The position numbers were made by a program, and so were the translations under genes. DNA of 64,000 nucleotides, from NCBI GenBank assembly GCA_038025085.1, contig CM076139.1, positions 23,081,307 through 23,145,306 of the forward strand, written 5' to 3'. Origin of the DNA: Tetragonia tetragonoides (lineage: Eukaryota > Streptophyta > Magnoliopsida > Caryophyllales > Aizoaceae). The first letter of the stretch is position 1. Every line of letters begins with the position of its first letter. The notes under the pieces are model-generated. The model worked only from the letters and a program-made list of their open reading frames with translations, ran no database searches and was not told the origin of the DNA. Positions 1 through 11,225 of the stretch are shown in pieces.

Positions 1-540
1 AAGTTCAAAGTAGTAATGAAAGTATTCGTGACTTTTTGTTACTTTCACTCGGTTTGGTTGCATAATTTTGAACTACAACATGTCTATTTATAGCTATAAT
101 ATACTACTAAAGTAAGATATTAATTTTCAAATGGATGTGAGTTATTCACCAATTTTTACATGTGAAGAATTACAATATTCCCCCTTAAATGGAAGTGAGA
201 GATAAAAGAGAAAGAGTACTCTCTCTCTCTCTCACAAATCGTATAAGGGTTATTTTAGGAAAACTAGAGTAAAAAATGGTGATGTTAGTATATGTGGACC
301 AAAGTTCCTGTCCTGAACTTTACTGAGGTGCCTCGTTCTAAGTTATACCCAAGCCTCAAGTTGCATCAAAGGATTTATTTCAAGAATCACGTAGAAAGAG
401 TTTGGCTTCACAATGATGTATAATGTGTACAATGTTTATACCTTCATCTCGTGCAAGAAGATGATGACTTCTATCTCAAGTCATGGCCGAGTGCCTAACA
501 ATGTGTGAATTTCACGAGATCGATATCATGGTTTGTTGTT
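1..540. other. Unassigned AT-rich flank
   Basis: I see no gene here. There is a short CT-rich microsatellite near 220-235. The stretch around 245-295 resembles the right end of the inverted-repeat element near 37490-37545 (shared words such as ctagagtaaaa and ggtgatgtt/ggtgacatt), so it may be a fragment of that family. Confidence 0.4.
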
Positions 541-2724
541 AGAGTGAGAAACTTGAGCCTATTGTTCTTCCTACAACGTTTCTTTCGAGTAAAAGACATG
601 TTCTAAAGCTATGGGGAAAGTTTGCTATTAATGTCCCATTGACTTTGCATTTGCCAAACCTTGAGATTGTCCACCTGACTAGTCTACAGCTTCCAAATGA
701 TGAATTCATGAAAAGGCTCTCATCTGATTGCCTTGTCCTTAAAAGAGATTTTTATTTCAAAATGTGATGGCACAACTAGTAAGCTGTATGTAGAGTCTCT
801 AAGCCTGATGATATTAAATAAGAAGGATGATGGAGATATGCAAGTCACTGCGGCCATGTATTGTCATTAGAGCACCAAACTTAGATATCTTATTCTTGAT
901 GATGTCTCATCAACACAGTATGACATATATGGCCTAAGTTCACTTGTTCAAACATATCTAGTTATGTGCTTTGTTGATGATGATGTTGATATTACACTTC
1001 GAATTTTAAGAAAGGATTCTGGGGTGAAAACACTGTTGTTTGGGCCTTTAACACACTTAGCGTAAGTTTAGTTTAGTTTTGCTTGTCTAATCGATATTCC
1101 AATTTGATTTTTAGGTATTTGCTAAGACTTCTATATATAGCAATGTTCAAGGCTACTTCAGATCATGATTTCTTTGCAGTGTTTTGGATATTTGAGCAAG
1201 CCACCAATCTTTATTAACTCAACCTGTTTGATGCTTGAGAGTGACCATAATACATATGAGCTAGTGGAATGTTCTCGTAAGCTGAAATCTTGAACATTTG
1301 AACAAGTAAACAGAGATGATGATTTCACCAAATCCTTCCTTCCCAAAAGATTAGAAAATGTAAGAGAGATTTTTATGTGCCTAAAAAAGAATACTGAATT
1401 TGCGTGGATTTTGTTCATCATGTGCTATATGGGGAACACTCATTTGAAGCTAAATCTGTTGTCAAGTGTCTATCATGCCTTCAAAGAGTCGAATTTAATT
1501 GTTTTGAAGGAAAAGAGGAAGAACTGAGTTTCATAGCATATTTTCTAGGAAAAATTGCTCTAAATAATTCCAAGTTTGACTGGTGTGCCAGTAATAATCC
1601 CAAGTGAGAAAATTCAAGGGAATAATCCCAAATTTTTATTGGTGTTCCAGTAATGCACCCAAATGTAACAGAGTTAAATTTTCGTTAAATTAAGCTGACC
1701 TGGCAATTGTAAAGCCAATAAAGTTATTAAAAAAAAAATTTATTGCACCTCACCACCGCCATTATCACTGCCTTTAGGCCGCCGTCACCATCTTCCCCGA
1801 CCTACTCCTTCTCCTTCTCTCTATATCCTCTAGTTGGGGACCATATATAATTTTCACACATTTTGATTATTATCAGCGCCAATTATCAACGTAAAACTTA
1901 AAAAATGAGTTGAATGATACCCTCTCATCTCTTTTAAATTCTTCTTATTTTATGCCTAATTCAGCTAAAATTGACACTTGGGTATTATTGAACTCTGCAG
2001 TACGAAGGAAAGAATAGAGGGAGAGTGAAAATCTTTGATTTGAAATTGAGGGTCAAGATTTTGAAGATTTTTGGCTTGACATATGAATGGGTGAAGGGAT
2101 GATCAGATGGGACTTGGGACTTGGGAGGAGACTAGGAGAGAGAAAGAGGAGGTCGAAGGTGATGCAACAATGGACAGGAGATGCTATGTGTTGCCCAGAA
2201 CAGTAACAGTGGAGGGTTTAAGAAAGGAAAAATGAGGGATGGTGTTGGGGAGGTGCCGAGGTGGTGGCATGAGGAGTTGAGTCGTTGAGGGCATACAATT
2301 GTGTTGTATCGCCGTGAACAAGCTAGCTAGCATGAGAAAAACAATGACAGGGAAAGAGTAAACAGGAAGCTAAGAGAAGAGAGCCAGTGAGAGACATTGA
2401 AGAAAGAAATTTTCATTTTAGTTTCATTTTCATTTTTTTTAAAATTCCAATTAAATGCCATGTCAGCATTTTCTGACGGGAACTTAACACCGTTACGCTT
2501 GGGAGCAAAACCGGAACATGGACTAAAACTTAGGATTATTTTTGTGTATTTTATCACTTGGGATTATTATTGGCACACCGCTCAAACTTGAGATTATTTA
2601 GAGCAAATTTTCCTATTTTCTAAAGGTCGTGTCAGTATTGATGGAGGTAAAAATCGACATGTTACCAAGTAGATTATGCAAGAAATATGTCAACGATAAG
2701 TTTTTGATGCTTCCTATAGCCTAA
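541..2724 (+). pseudogene. F-box/LRR/FBD protein pseudogene, split by a transposon
   Basis: A decayed member of the plant F-box/FBD/LRR family, which supplies substrate-binding subunits of SCF ubiquitin ligases. Around 630-720 the translation reads like a typical leucine-rich repeat (LPNLEIVHLTSLQLPNDEF, then a Ser-Asp-Cys motif in the place of the usual SGCPVL). Around 880-1050 more LRR-like text follows (LRYLILDDVSS, then GLSSLVQ). An intron-like GT follows at about 1060. The FBD motif is at 1470-1547 (CLSCLQRVEFNCFEGKEEEL, then SFIAYFL). Several stops and frameshifts break it, and no F-box is visible in the window. The last codons lie beyond the inserted element: codon phase continues from 1547 to 2623 and stays open to a TAA at 2722-2724, a length that fits an FBD carboxyl end. 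Family assignment is solid; exon limits are approximate. Confidence 0.8.
1548..2613. mobile_element. Mutator-like non-autonomous element, 9-bp TSD
   Basis: A 1066-bp element with long terminal inverted repeats: the left end starts ggaaaaattgctctaaataa and the reverse complement of the right end starts ggaaaatttgctctaaataa. Similarity continues for roughly 160 bp inward. It is flanked by an exact 9-bp duplication, tattttcta, at 1539-1547 and 2614-2622, which is the Mutator signature. The interior has no transposase, only purine-rich and low-complexity DNA, so it is non-autonomous. It sits inside the FBD coding segment. Confidence 0.92.
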
Positions 2725-2919
2725 GCTAATTCACAGGGAATTATGAGTATAAAATTCATCAAATATCAAGGCCTTTGGATTTCACCCCCTCTTCCCCTCT
2801 TCTTTTTGTTCCTTTTTTTTTTTATGAGGGATGGCCTTGCCCTGGTGAGGATTGGGAATGATCAACCCTTAACCTTTTGATAGTGGAGCTTGGGCTGGGT
2901 TGGTTCCTACTACCTAATA

Positions 2920-2935
<16 letters not shown>

Positions 2936-2999
<64 letters not shown>
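2936..2999. repeat. (AT)n microsatellite
   Basis: An uninterrupted AT dinucleotide tract of about 64 bp. The neighbouring stretches 2725-2935 and 3000-3117 hold nothing I can assign. Confidence 0.97.
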
Positions 3000-3001
<2 letters not shown>

Positions 3002-3117
3002 TGTAAATCCTAAGGGAATTGAGGAGTAAAATTAGTATAATTTGTATAAAGACCTGATTAGATAACAAGGGAACAAAGATAATAAAATTATTCTCTCCTT
3101 ACTTACAATACCTCTCT

Positions 3118-3282
3118 ATGAAGCAAACAACAACAACAACCTTCGTGTTTGATCCCTCTTTCTCAATAGTAACCTTCGTGTTTGATCCCTCTTGCTCAAT
3201 AACAACCTTCGTGTTTCCTAATCTGACTCCTTCTGTCCAGCAGCTTCTCGTTGCTCACACAACACTCACTACTGCAGTTATT
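3118..3282 (+). pseudogene. Aspartic protease pseudogene, 5' fragment
   Basis: Left part of a plant A1-family (pepsin-like) aspartic protease gene. A 36-bp unit coding for FVFDPSFSI-like text is repeated about 2.5 times (3140-3215), matching the family's FFDPSSSST segment. In another frame at 3222-3282 it reads SDSFCPAASRCSHNTHYCS, matching the Cys-rich stretch just before the YGDGSxTSG motif. The reading frame continues across the 31 kb insertion at 34445 (YSLQYADHSWTSGSY). The amino-terminal exons with the first catalytic DTGS are not in the window, and a frameshift separates the FDPS repeats from the Cys-rich part. Duplicated FDPS units are unusual for the family. Confidence 0.75.
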
Positions 3283-4553
3283 TGTAAGGACCCGGGATTT
3301 CTCGCCACGGAGTGTATCCTTATAGAAAATTTGTAAGCTGGGGGTTTAAATAAGTTCAAGGAACCGTCGAGTTAGAAAAGATTTTGAAAAGACTTGAATT
3401 GAATAAAAACCATGAAAGAGGTCACAAATCTGCTATCGGTGTTTTATTGAAGGGTCAAACCGAAGGGACAATCCGAAGGGACAACCCAATAGCGCGATAA
3501 GTGAACTGATCATGTTTTTAGAAAGACTCCCGCTCATATAGAACATATGAGTGCCCAAGAATAAAAAGGTTCGGGGACGAATGTACGAGGTGGGAAGGTG
3601 TTAGGCACCCAACTCGCCCGTTTTATGACGGCCTCTACTAACTCAAATTTGCTTAATAATTTAAAGACATGATTCCCACACAAACTGGATTAACAACCTA
3701 GACTTAGACTATTAATTGGTTCATCACAAGCATCACGACATTTATTATTGACCCTTATTTAGACATGCATTTGATTGGAAAGTTGAGCATTACAACGACT
3801 AGACATGCTGGGAATTAAAAGACAATATTTAGTAAGCAATAAAAGACATGATTGACATGATATCTACATTTTGACTTCATAAACAGTTAAGTAATTAACT
3901 TAATTTGAGCCCTCAGGAGTTAGTATCTGAACTATTGGCTATTTAGCAAATGAATAGTAAAGACAAGATCTCAAGAAAAGAATAAATTTGGAAGAAAGAG
4001 GGGGAAGCTTGGGAGTACTCAACCGGGAATAGAGGTTGTGAACTGTAGACTGTGTGTTTTGAACTGAGGGTCGAGGGTCATATTTATAGGGAAAGGAATA
4101 GGGTTGCACGGGTGAAGAGATGGCCAAAATCGGGGATTGGGCTCAAAAAAAGACGGGCTTGGAAGACCCAACGAGCGCCGCTGACGCCGCTGGCGGCTGT
4201 CAGCTTGCGAGCAGGATGTTGTCATAATGACGACATCCATTCCATTTTAATTTTCGGAGGAATTTTAGTGTTCCAAAAATGTGAAAAGACCGTTTTACCC
4301 TTCTACGGTTAATGACGGTTTTACCCTCGGTTAGCAACTTGGCAGCCGGGAGTCGAAAAAAGACACGAGAGGTGTCGTTGGAAAGCTCTTGAACGAGGCT
4401 TTTGAATGTGATCAAAATGAAGGAGTGATCGAGGAAAAACCTGAGACCTTATTTTACCTATCAAAGCAAAAATAGCATTCAAGTTTATAAATTACTCCTT
4501 TCATCATCGGGGTTTTTGCGGAGAAATCTGAAGACGTTTTTTTGTCGTCTACA
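3283..4553 (-). repeat. 3' LTR of the outer gypsy element
   Basis: 1271 bp, starting TGTAAGGACCCGGG and ending GTCTACA on the plus strand (TG...CA). A TATA motif for minus-strand transcription (cctataaata) is at 4081-4090. A GC-rich block near 4175-4200 carries a degenerate form of the GCCGCTAGCGGC palindrome. Confidence 0.92.
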
Positions 4554-5064
4554 GAAGCCCCACTTTGATCGAGCTTGAGTAAAAGCGAAGATCAAAGTAT
4601 TCCGAAGGCGACATGCAGGATACTGGTGTGCACATGGTGTGTGAGGGTGTACAGTATGCATGCATATGAAGGCAAACCTGAATTGGGACATGCTCGTATC
4701 GTGCTAAGACTTCATCCCTGTGAACGTAAGAAAAATAAAGGTAATGGTTAGCAGGGCAAATATCTCTCGGGATGGTTTCAATGCCTGCATGGGACCTGTA
4801 TTCAGAGGAAATGAAAAAGTTAGTAACACTTTGAGAATGATCAACGTAGAGTGCTTCAACAAACAGTGACTAAACACCACTTGGTGGATACCGAGATTCC
4901 GTCCATGCACGAGAAACGAAAAAGTCGACGAGACAGCGCAATCAAAATGACGGCTGGAAATGGTTAAAAACATATGAACAGTTTAAATGCAACATTTTAA
5001 GCAATCATTGACTGAAACATATAAAAAACAAAAGGACAGTATAACCACGCAAGTGATCATTGAC
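4554..5064 (-). other. 3' untranslated internal region and polypurine tract, outer element
   Basis: No coding capacity. Directly inside the LTR, the minus strand reads caaagtggggcttc before the LTR, the expected place of the polypurine tract that primes plus-strand synthesis. The matching region of the inner copy (15271-15910) is clearly homologous. Confidence 0.65.
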
Positions 5065-5830
5065 TGACACAATTTGCGAACACCGACTGTCCTATAAATA
5101 AATAGTGCCAGAAGACTCACTGGGCTTAAACACAATTTGCGAACACTGGTTGTCCCTAAAAATAATTTATGGACACCGCCTGTCCCCAAGAATGAATACG
5201 AACACTGGCTGTCCCCAAAAATAATTAACGAACACTGGCTGTCCCCCAAAATAATTGACAAACACTGGCTGTCCCCCAAAATAATTTACGAACACGGGCT
5301 GTCCCCAAAAATAATTGACGAACACTGGCTGTCCCCTAAAAATAATGAACCTAGGACCCAGCTGTCCAAAAATAGTGCCAGAAGATCAACTGGGCTTAAA
5401 CAACAATTTATGGACACCGGCTATGCCCAAAAATAATTTATGGACACTGGTTGTTCCCCAAAATAATTTGCGAACACTGGTTGTCCTCAAAAATAATGAA
5501 CACCGGCTGTCCAAAAATAGTGCCAGAAGATCAACTGGCTTAAAAAACAATTTATGGACACCGGATGTCCCCAAAAATAATTTATGGACACTGGCTGTCC
5601 CCCAAAATAATTTATGGACACTGGTTGTCCCCTAAATTAAGTAGTGCCAGAAGACCAAATGGGCTTAAAAAATAATTTATGGACACCGTCTGTCCCCAAA
5701 ATAAATTTATGGACACTGGCTGTCCCCTGAAATAAGTAGTGCCAGAAGACCAACTAGGCTTTAAAAATAATTTATGGACACTGACTGTCCCTAAAATAAA
5801 TAACGCCAGAAGATCAACTAGGCTTAATAA
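5065..5830. repeat. Tandem array, about 28-bp unit, outer element 3' region
   Basis: Direct repeats of a 26-30 bp unit (core ggacactggctgtcccc followed by aaaataattta). They are interspersed with a second motif, tagtgccagaagatcaactg, that recurs at about 5104, 5374, 5519, 5641, 5736 and 5800, giving a crude higher-order pattern. Open frames across it are products of the repeat, not genes. The same position in the inner copy has an unrelated array. Confidence 0.93.
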
Positions 5831-6102
5831 TAATTTGACCACTCCGGGTGATCAATATTGTTGGAGAATACCTGGGCTTGTGCATTTGAGACCTGCAAAA
5901 CAAATGGGTTAGTTTTACCTGATAATACTTGGGACCGTAAGATAGACCAACTGTCGAATTTTAAATTTGGTGGGCCAAAGGGATTTGTTCCCCCGCGCTC
6001 GATACTGGTCTTCGCCGCGAACGAACTGTGCGAAATAACGATTTTTGGGCTGGAAAGGAAGTCGTGGGACAGCAGAGGGCCCGTGCGTGCAGGCCGACCA
6101 GG

Positions 6103-6114
6103 GCCGCTAGCGGC
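6103..6114. promoter_or_regulatory. GCCGCTAGCGGC palindrome upstream of the outer PMD gene
   Basis: A perfect 12-bp palindrome about 290 bp upstream of the PMD start codon, one of six perfect copies in the two elements. Function unknown. Confidence 0.4.
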
Positions 6115-8159
6115 GCTCAAATGAGCTGAATATAGCGGGTTTTCGCTAGCTTCTTCACGTTTTTGCTCACTTCGCTTCTTCTTCGTCGAGCTAGCTTCCA
6201 CCATTGTCGAGAGCTCCAAGCTTTTGTGGGTAAGTCAATTCTTGACCAAATTTTTTGCTTTTTCTCTTGAACTTGTTTAATTTTCCGCATAGTAGCTGAA
6301 TTTCGGGTTGCATTGTTGAATGGCTACTTTTATCTTGCGAATCTGACATTTGAAATTTTCACTTGTAGAGAGAGAAAGCTTCAATTTTTCACCTATGGCT
6401 CCCAAGGATAAAGGGAAGCGTCCTATGGGCGAGGAAGAGGAACACCGCGACCTTTTCCGTACTGGGTTCCCGTCATCTAGGATACCTCTTCCCCGACATG
6501 CAGATGGGGCAACTCTGTATCAAGACTCGTTCATGCGTCTGGACTGGCGCCCGGCGGAGGCTTGGTATCAGAGTATTTTGCTGTTGGACAGACAGAGTCA
6601 TCTGTCTAACCCACAGTTGGTATGTTCCTGACTTCTTTTGTTTTGTTCAGTTTATTTATTTTGTACTGAAAATTTGAACTGTAAGTGCTCCGGCACACGA
6701 ACAAATTGGGATTGTACTGGATTGGTGGTCAGATGTATATAATACTTGTGTGGAATTATTTGGGCTGCATTTGTAGTATACGGGGTGCTGAAAAAATTTT
6801 ATTTGTTGGCTAGGATGTTGGTGCTCGTCTGCAGGCTCATGGGTCCACTTCGCACTTGGCCATGATGTTGGATACCACTACAAGAAAACTTGTTTTTAGC
6901 AACGATGAAAGTCGTTGCAAAAAATACAATGTCGTTGCAAAAAATATTTTTCGCAACGACTTTTGTCGTTGTATGGTCGTTGCGCGTCAGGCCGTTACAT
7001 AAAAATGACGCAACGACATCTGTCGTTGCAATAAATACATTTTTTGCAATGACATCCGTCGTTTCTATACAAATGTCGTTGCCATATATATTAATACTTG
7101 TATGTTGATTCAACATTTATCGCATAGTTGTTGCAAAAGATACCTTTTTTTTTCTTCTGCAACAACAAATGTCGTTGCAATAAATAATACATATATATAA
7201 AAAATAAAATTAAACGCACATGCTGAAATTAACTCAAGCTATATGATCCACAATCAAACCTCCAATTTGATTTAATTATTAATATAATATATAAAGTACA
7301 GATCACCATCCACGTCCGAAAAATTACATTGATTGTTACATAGGCAACCGAGCAAAAAACCGTAAATTTGATCGAAACATCATTTTACTTTCCATCTGGC
7401 TACTAGAACATCATGGTGCATATAATGCTTCCTCTTGCGTTAAGAATGACACATGACCACCTGTATAGAGCCAAGAATTCCAAGCCAATCATGTAGGTAC
7501 ATTAATTAGCAAAAGAGAAGCAACACCAATCTGACTAGGAGATGGAAAGTCAAGGGCAAAGCAGCAAGCACTAGGTACTCTTGCCTATGTACACAACTTA
7601 AGATAAGCTTACCCATGCAAGTGCAACCTAAATTGTCCTTGTATCTTACCACTTACCAACCTGACTTCTCCATGTCTTACAACATGCAAAAATCATGGTT
7701 TAAAATCAGGTAAGAAATTCAGTTCAGATCATATCACAGTACGTTAAAATCATTCGTTAAGCACAAAAACATGAATATGAGCTAATGTCCTGTAAACCCC
7801 GACTTATACATTGGTTATTCTTTAGGTTCTTAACATTACAACCCACAATAAGATGGTTAGAAACAGTCAAAATTATCTCATAACTTCAGCTCAGAAGAAC
7901 ATATGACAAAACTGTCGACTTTACCAACTCAATGTCCTCTTGGTATGCTTGCTTTTCCTTGTAATTCAAAGAAACCCTGCTCAAACAACCTCATGTCTGT
8001 ACTCAGACCTTAAAAACATAAGACAGGTGGTTAGTTTGTCATTTCAAACATCTAAAGTTGATTCTAGATTTCTAGTTCATCTCCATTGATTACCTGACTA
8101 CTTCAGCACTTCAGCACCTTTGCAAAAAACATTCTGAATTCTTACCTAACAAATGAAAA

Positions 8160-8480
8160 AAAAGATTGTCAGCCTGAACATATGAACTAGATTCGAGGAA
8201 CCAAAAAGCTAAAAATCAAGGTTGAACACCTCTTAACATGTCAGAGTTCAGACCCTAAAAACATAATGTAATTTACATATTCTTCTCTTACATGCCACCT
8301 AAAACAGTTTCTGGATCTTATCTAAAAAATAAAAAAAAAGGATTCCCAGCTTGAACATATGAACTAGATTCGAGGAACCAAAAAGTTAAAAACCAAGGTC
8401 CAACACCTCTTAACATGACAGAATTCAACCCTTAAAAACAGAATGTAAATTACATAGTCCTCTCTTACAGGCCACCTAAA
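8160..8480. repeat. Imperfect direct duplication inside the CACTA element
   Basis: The stretch around 8162-8275 (gaacatatgaactagattcg and following bases to the run ending cctaaaaacat) recurs at about 8341-8450 with few changes. It is non-coding. Confidence 0.75.
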
Positions 8481-10003
8481 AATACAGGAAGAAGAAAATA
8501 AATAAACTAGCAGCTATGAGCTACCAAAACAGTAGACAAACACATAGTTCGTCACCTTAAGTACATAGAAGACAGGATATCATAACGGAATATTCTGTTC
8601 TTTCAGTAATAAACCTTTTTGCCAAGCAAATAACATGACTAAAATCATATTAGAATATAAGCCATCAGAACAGAAGCACAAGCAGTCCAAAGTATATGAT
8701 CAGAACAGATGCACAATCAGTCCAGAGCAAACATTTAATAAGATAAAAAATCAGATTCAGTATTTATATTTCTTCTTTCATGATTTCAAGCATGCTACTT
8801 AACTAACCTAATACACACAGGCCATTTAACTAACCCAATACACACAAGTCATGCACCTTGTATTGACAAAATAAATACATTATATTGTATAAAACATGAA
8901 AGCTTTGTATAAGATAATTTAAGAGGGAAGAAAACTGAATAAAAAAGTCAGGCGATTGAGTCATTGTTCAGTGGCGACCAGTCTTTCAATGATGGGGCTC
9001 CTGCAAGCTGATAATTAACTATTCAAGGTTGCGAACAACATGTTTGAAGCACAAACAACTGAACCCAATACAGTCGTAGTTGGTCTCATACATTGAAACA
9101 ATTACTAATTCATCTTTGTTTAACAGCATTCCACAAGCAAAGGTATCTCAAACTACAATCTGAAAGTGCTATGCTATGAGCTTCACATCACCCACATAAT
9201 CAAGCAAGTGGATTTATGAAACTGTCCTCCTAAATGGCTATGAATAGAGAAAATTGGCAGAAACAGGCATATAGACAATTGATAAAGCATGTCTCAAAGG
9301 TCTTAGTTCTTCCACCAAAAGAAAAAACAATAAAAAAATACAACAACAGAAGTATTAATCCAACCTGAGAAACTAAAGGATATATGCCTAAATCGAGCAA
9401 ACACTTTTCAAAGTAGTGTTAATTACACCCTCTAAACAAAGCAAAATTGCCGTATATGAAACTGACCTACACTTAGGTCATATATGACCTTTCAATGAAC
9501 TATAATTTGCAACTATACACATACAATTCTCCTCTTATCACCTAGAACTACACTTGATACTCTTCCAAATCTGGGCAAGGCCAAGTATGCACTTGACACC
9601 TTCTCCAGGCCAATTTTAAAACATATACCAAGATATATTCCAGTTCATCAAAGAACATTTTTATCTCTGGCCAAAAACTTTAATTAGGCAATGAATTTTG
9701 AAGATCCTTTTCTGTTAAAGGAATGAGGAAAAGCCCGGGTCTTGATTACACAAGATTCTAGCAACAAATCATTAGTAATGATACACTTACAGCCTAAACA
9801 AACTCAACCCATATCTTGCTAAATTGACCCAATTGATAGGCTTTTTGTTTTTTTTGCTTTTTTTTTTACGGAAAAGCATCACTCAATTGTCAATATAAAG
9901 TTATTCTCAGTGAAGAACATATTATAATCCAAACTTCTGCACTTCAATTTCTAAATTGAACATAATTTAAACTCTACAAAACAAAATTGGGGTTTAATGT
10001 TAC

Positions 10004-10392
10004 CTCATCTGTCAAAATCAACCAAGGAAGTACTGGTGTTATGCGTTGACAGTCTACAATAGTGGTCTTGACGGGGGAGAAACCCTCATTCACCTTAATC
10101 TCCTCAATTCTTGAATGGTCGGCCACATCGTCTTGAATATGGGATAACTAGAAGTAACAGAAATACAAAGAGGGAGGGAGGATATCAGCATGGGGAAAGA
10201 AACCAATATTTATGGGCGATGAAACCCTAGTTTAGTCAAATTCTCACATAACTATTTCATCCAACAAAAAATGCAGATGAATCCAGAAATTACAAACCCT
10301 AAATCTCACGAATCTTAACCAAATCCCAAATGCAGCTCAAGCAAAATCCAAATTTAAAAACAAAAAGACCCTGTAAAATATATAGGAAATCT

Positions 10393-10423
<31 letters not shown>

Positions 10424-10497
10424 GACCTTGAATCCTTGATAATGTCGAAGATGCAAATGCCATAGGTAGCGAGATTCACTGTGTCTCTTTTGGCCAT
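10004..10497 (-). other. Exon-like segments in the CACTA element (possible captured host gene)
   Basis: On the minus strand an ATG at 10497 opens a short frame (MAKRDTVNLATYGICIFDII) ending at a GT-like donor near 10426. A second segment, 10147-10004, lies between an AG and a GT and reads, in part, VNEGFSPVKTTIVDCQRITP. The two frames do not join in phase with the splice sites I chose, so the model is incomplete. I do not recognise the protein. CACTA elements often carry host gene pieces, which is why I note it. A (GA)n tract at 10393-10420 lies in the presumed intron. Confidence 0.3.
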
Positions 10498-10669
10498 AGC
10501 TTTACATGAGAGAGATAAGGAAACCCGAAGGAAGAGAAGGAGTTAGAAAGAGAGAAGAAGGTTGAAAGGATGTTGAATGAAGGTTTAGATTTTTTTGAGG
10601 GGAAGGCAAATGAAGGTTTTGGATGAGAGAGAAGGAGAGAGCTGAAGAGTGGAGGCTCACCTGGCAAAC

Positions 10670-11225
10670 GGTGATCGGGTTCGGTTCGGATTATTTCGGT
10701 TCAGATCATTTTCGGGCCAATTTATTTTGGGTTCGGTTCGAGTTCGGTTCAACATGATTTGGGTTTGGTTTTAATTTGCTCAAGCTGCTTCAGGTTTGAT
10801 TCGATTACGGGTCAAATACATTCGGGTTGGGTATGGATTCGGGTTTTCGGTTCTTTTCGGGTTCGGATTCAAGTCGGGTTTATATTATTGTGAATTTTAC
10901 AAATAAACATGGGATATAATGTTTTATTTATGACTTTCGTTTCGAAAACAATAAAAAGATGTCTGTAAAGAGTAAAATATTCTTATCATACTATGTTAAG
11001 GGCACAAATAAGTAAAAAATGAAAGTTTTAAACTTGCAATATTTCGGATCGGGTTCGAATCGGATTCAATTCGGGTTTGGATCTTTATTTCTTGAGTCGT
11101 ATTTAGCTCAGTTAACTTCGGGTCATTCGGATTAGATCGGTTTCGAGTCGGGTTAGGTTTGGGTCGGATTGACTTTCGGTTTCGGTTCAACTTTGGATTT
11201 ACTATTCGGGTCAAAATCGGGTATC
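10670..11225. repeat. TTCGGGT-rich simple repeat tract in the CACTA element
   Basis: A degenerate series of ttcgggttcgg-like heptamers and octamers, in two blocks (10674-10880 and 11040-11225) separated by AT-rich DNA. Low-complexity, non-coding; apparent frames on the minus strand are artefacts of the repeat. Confidence 0.8.

Noticed and set aside
2327..2591. Two overlapping frames near the right end of the first Mutator-like element
   Set aside because: They run over low-complexity purine-rich DNA and the inverted repeat.
4052..4312. Arg-rich frame of 86 codons
   Set aside because: It is inside an LTR and not kept in the other LTRs.
5065..5830. Regular direct repeats resembling a CRISPR array
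   Set aside because: The units vary, there are no unique spacers of constant length, and it lies in a plant retroelement 3' region; it is a tandem satellite-like array.
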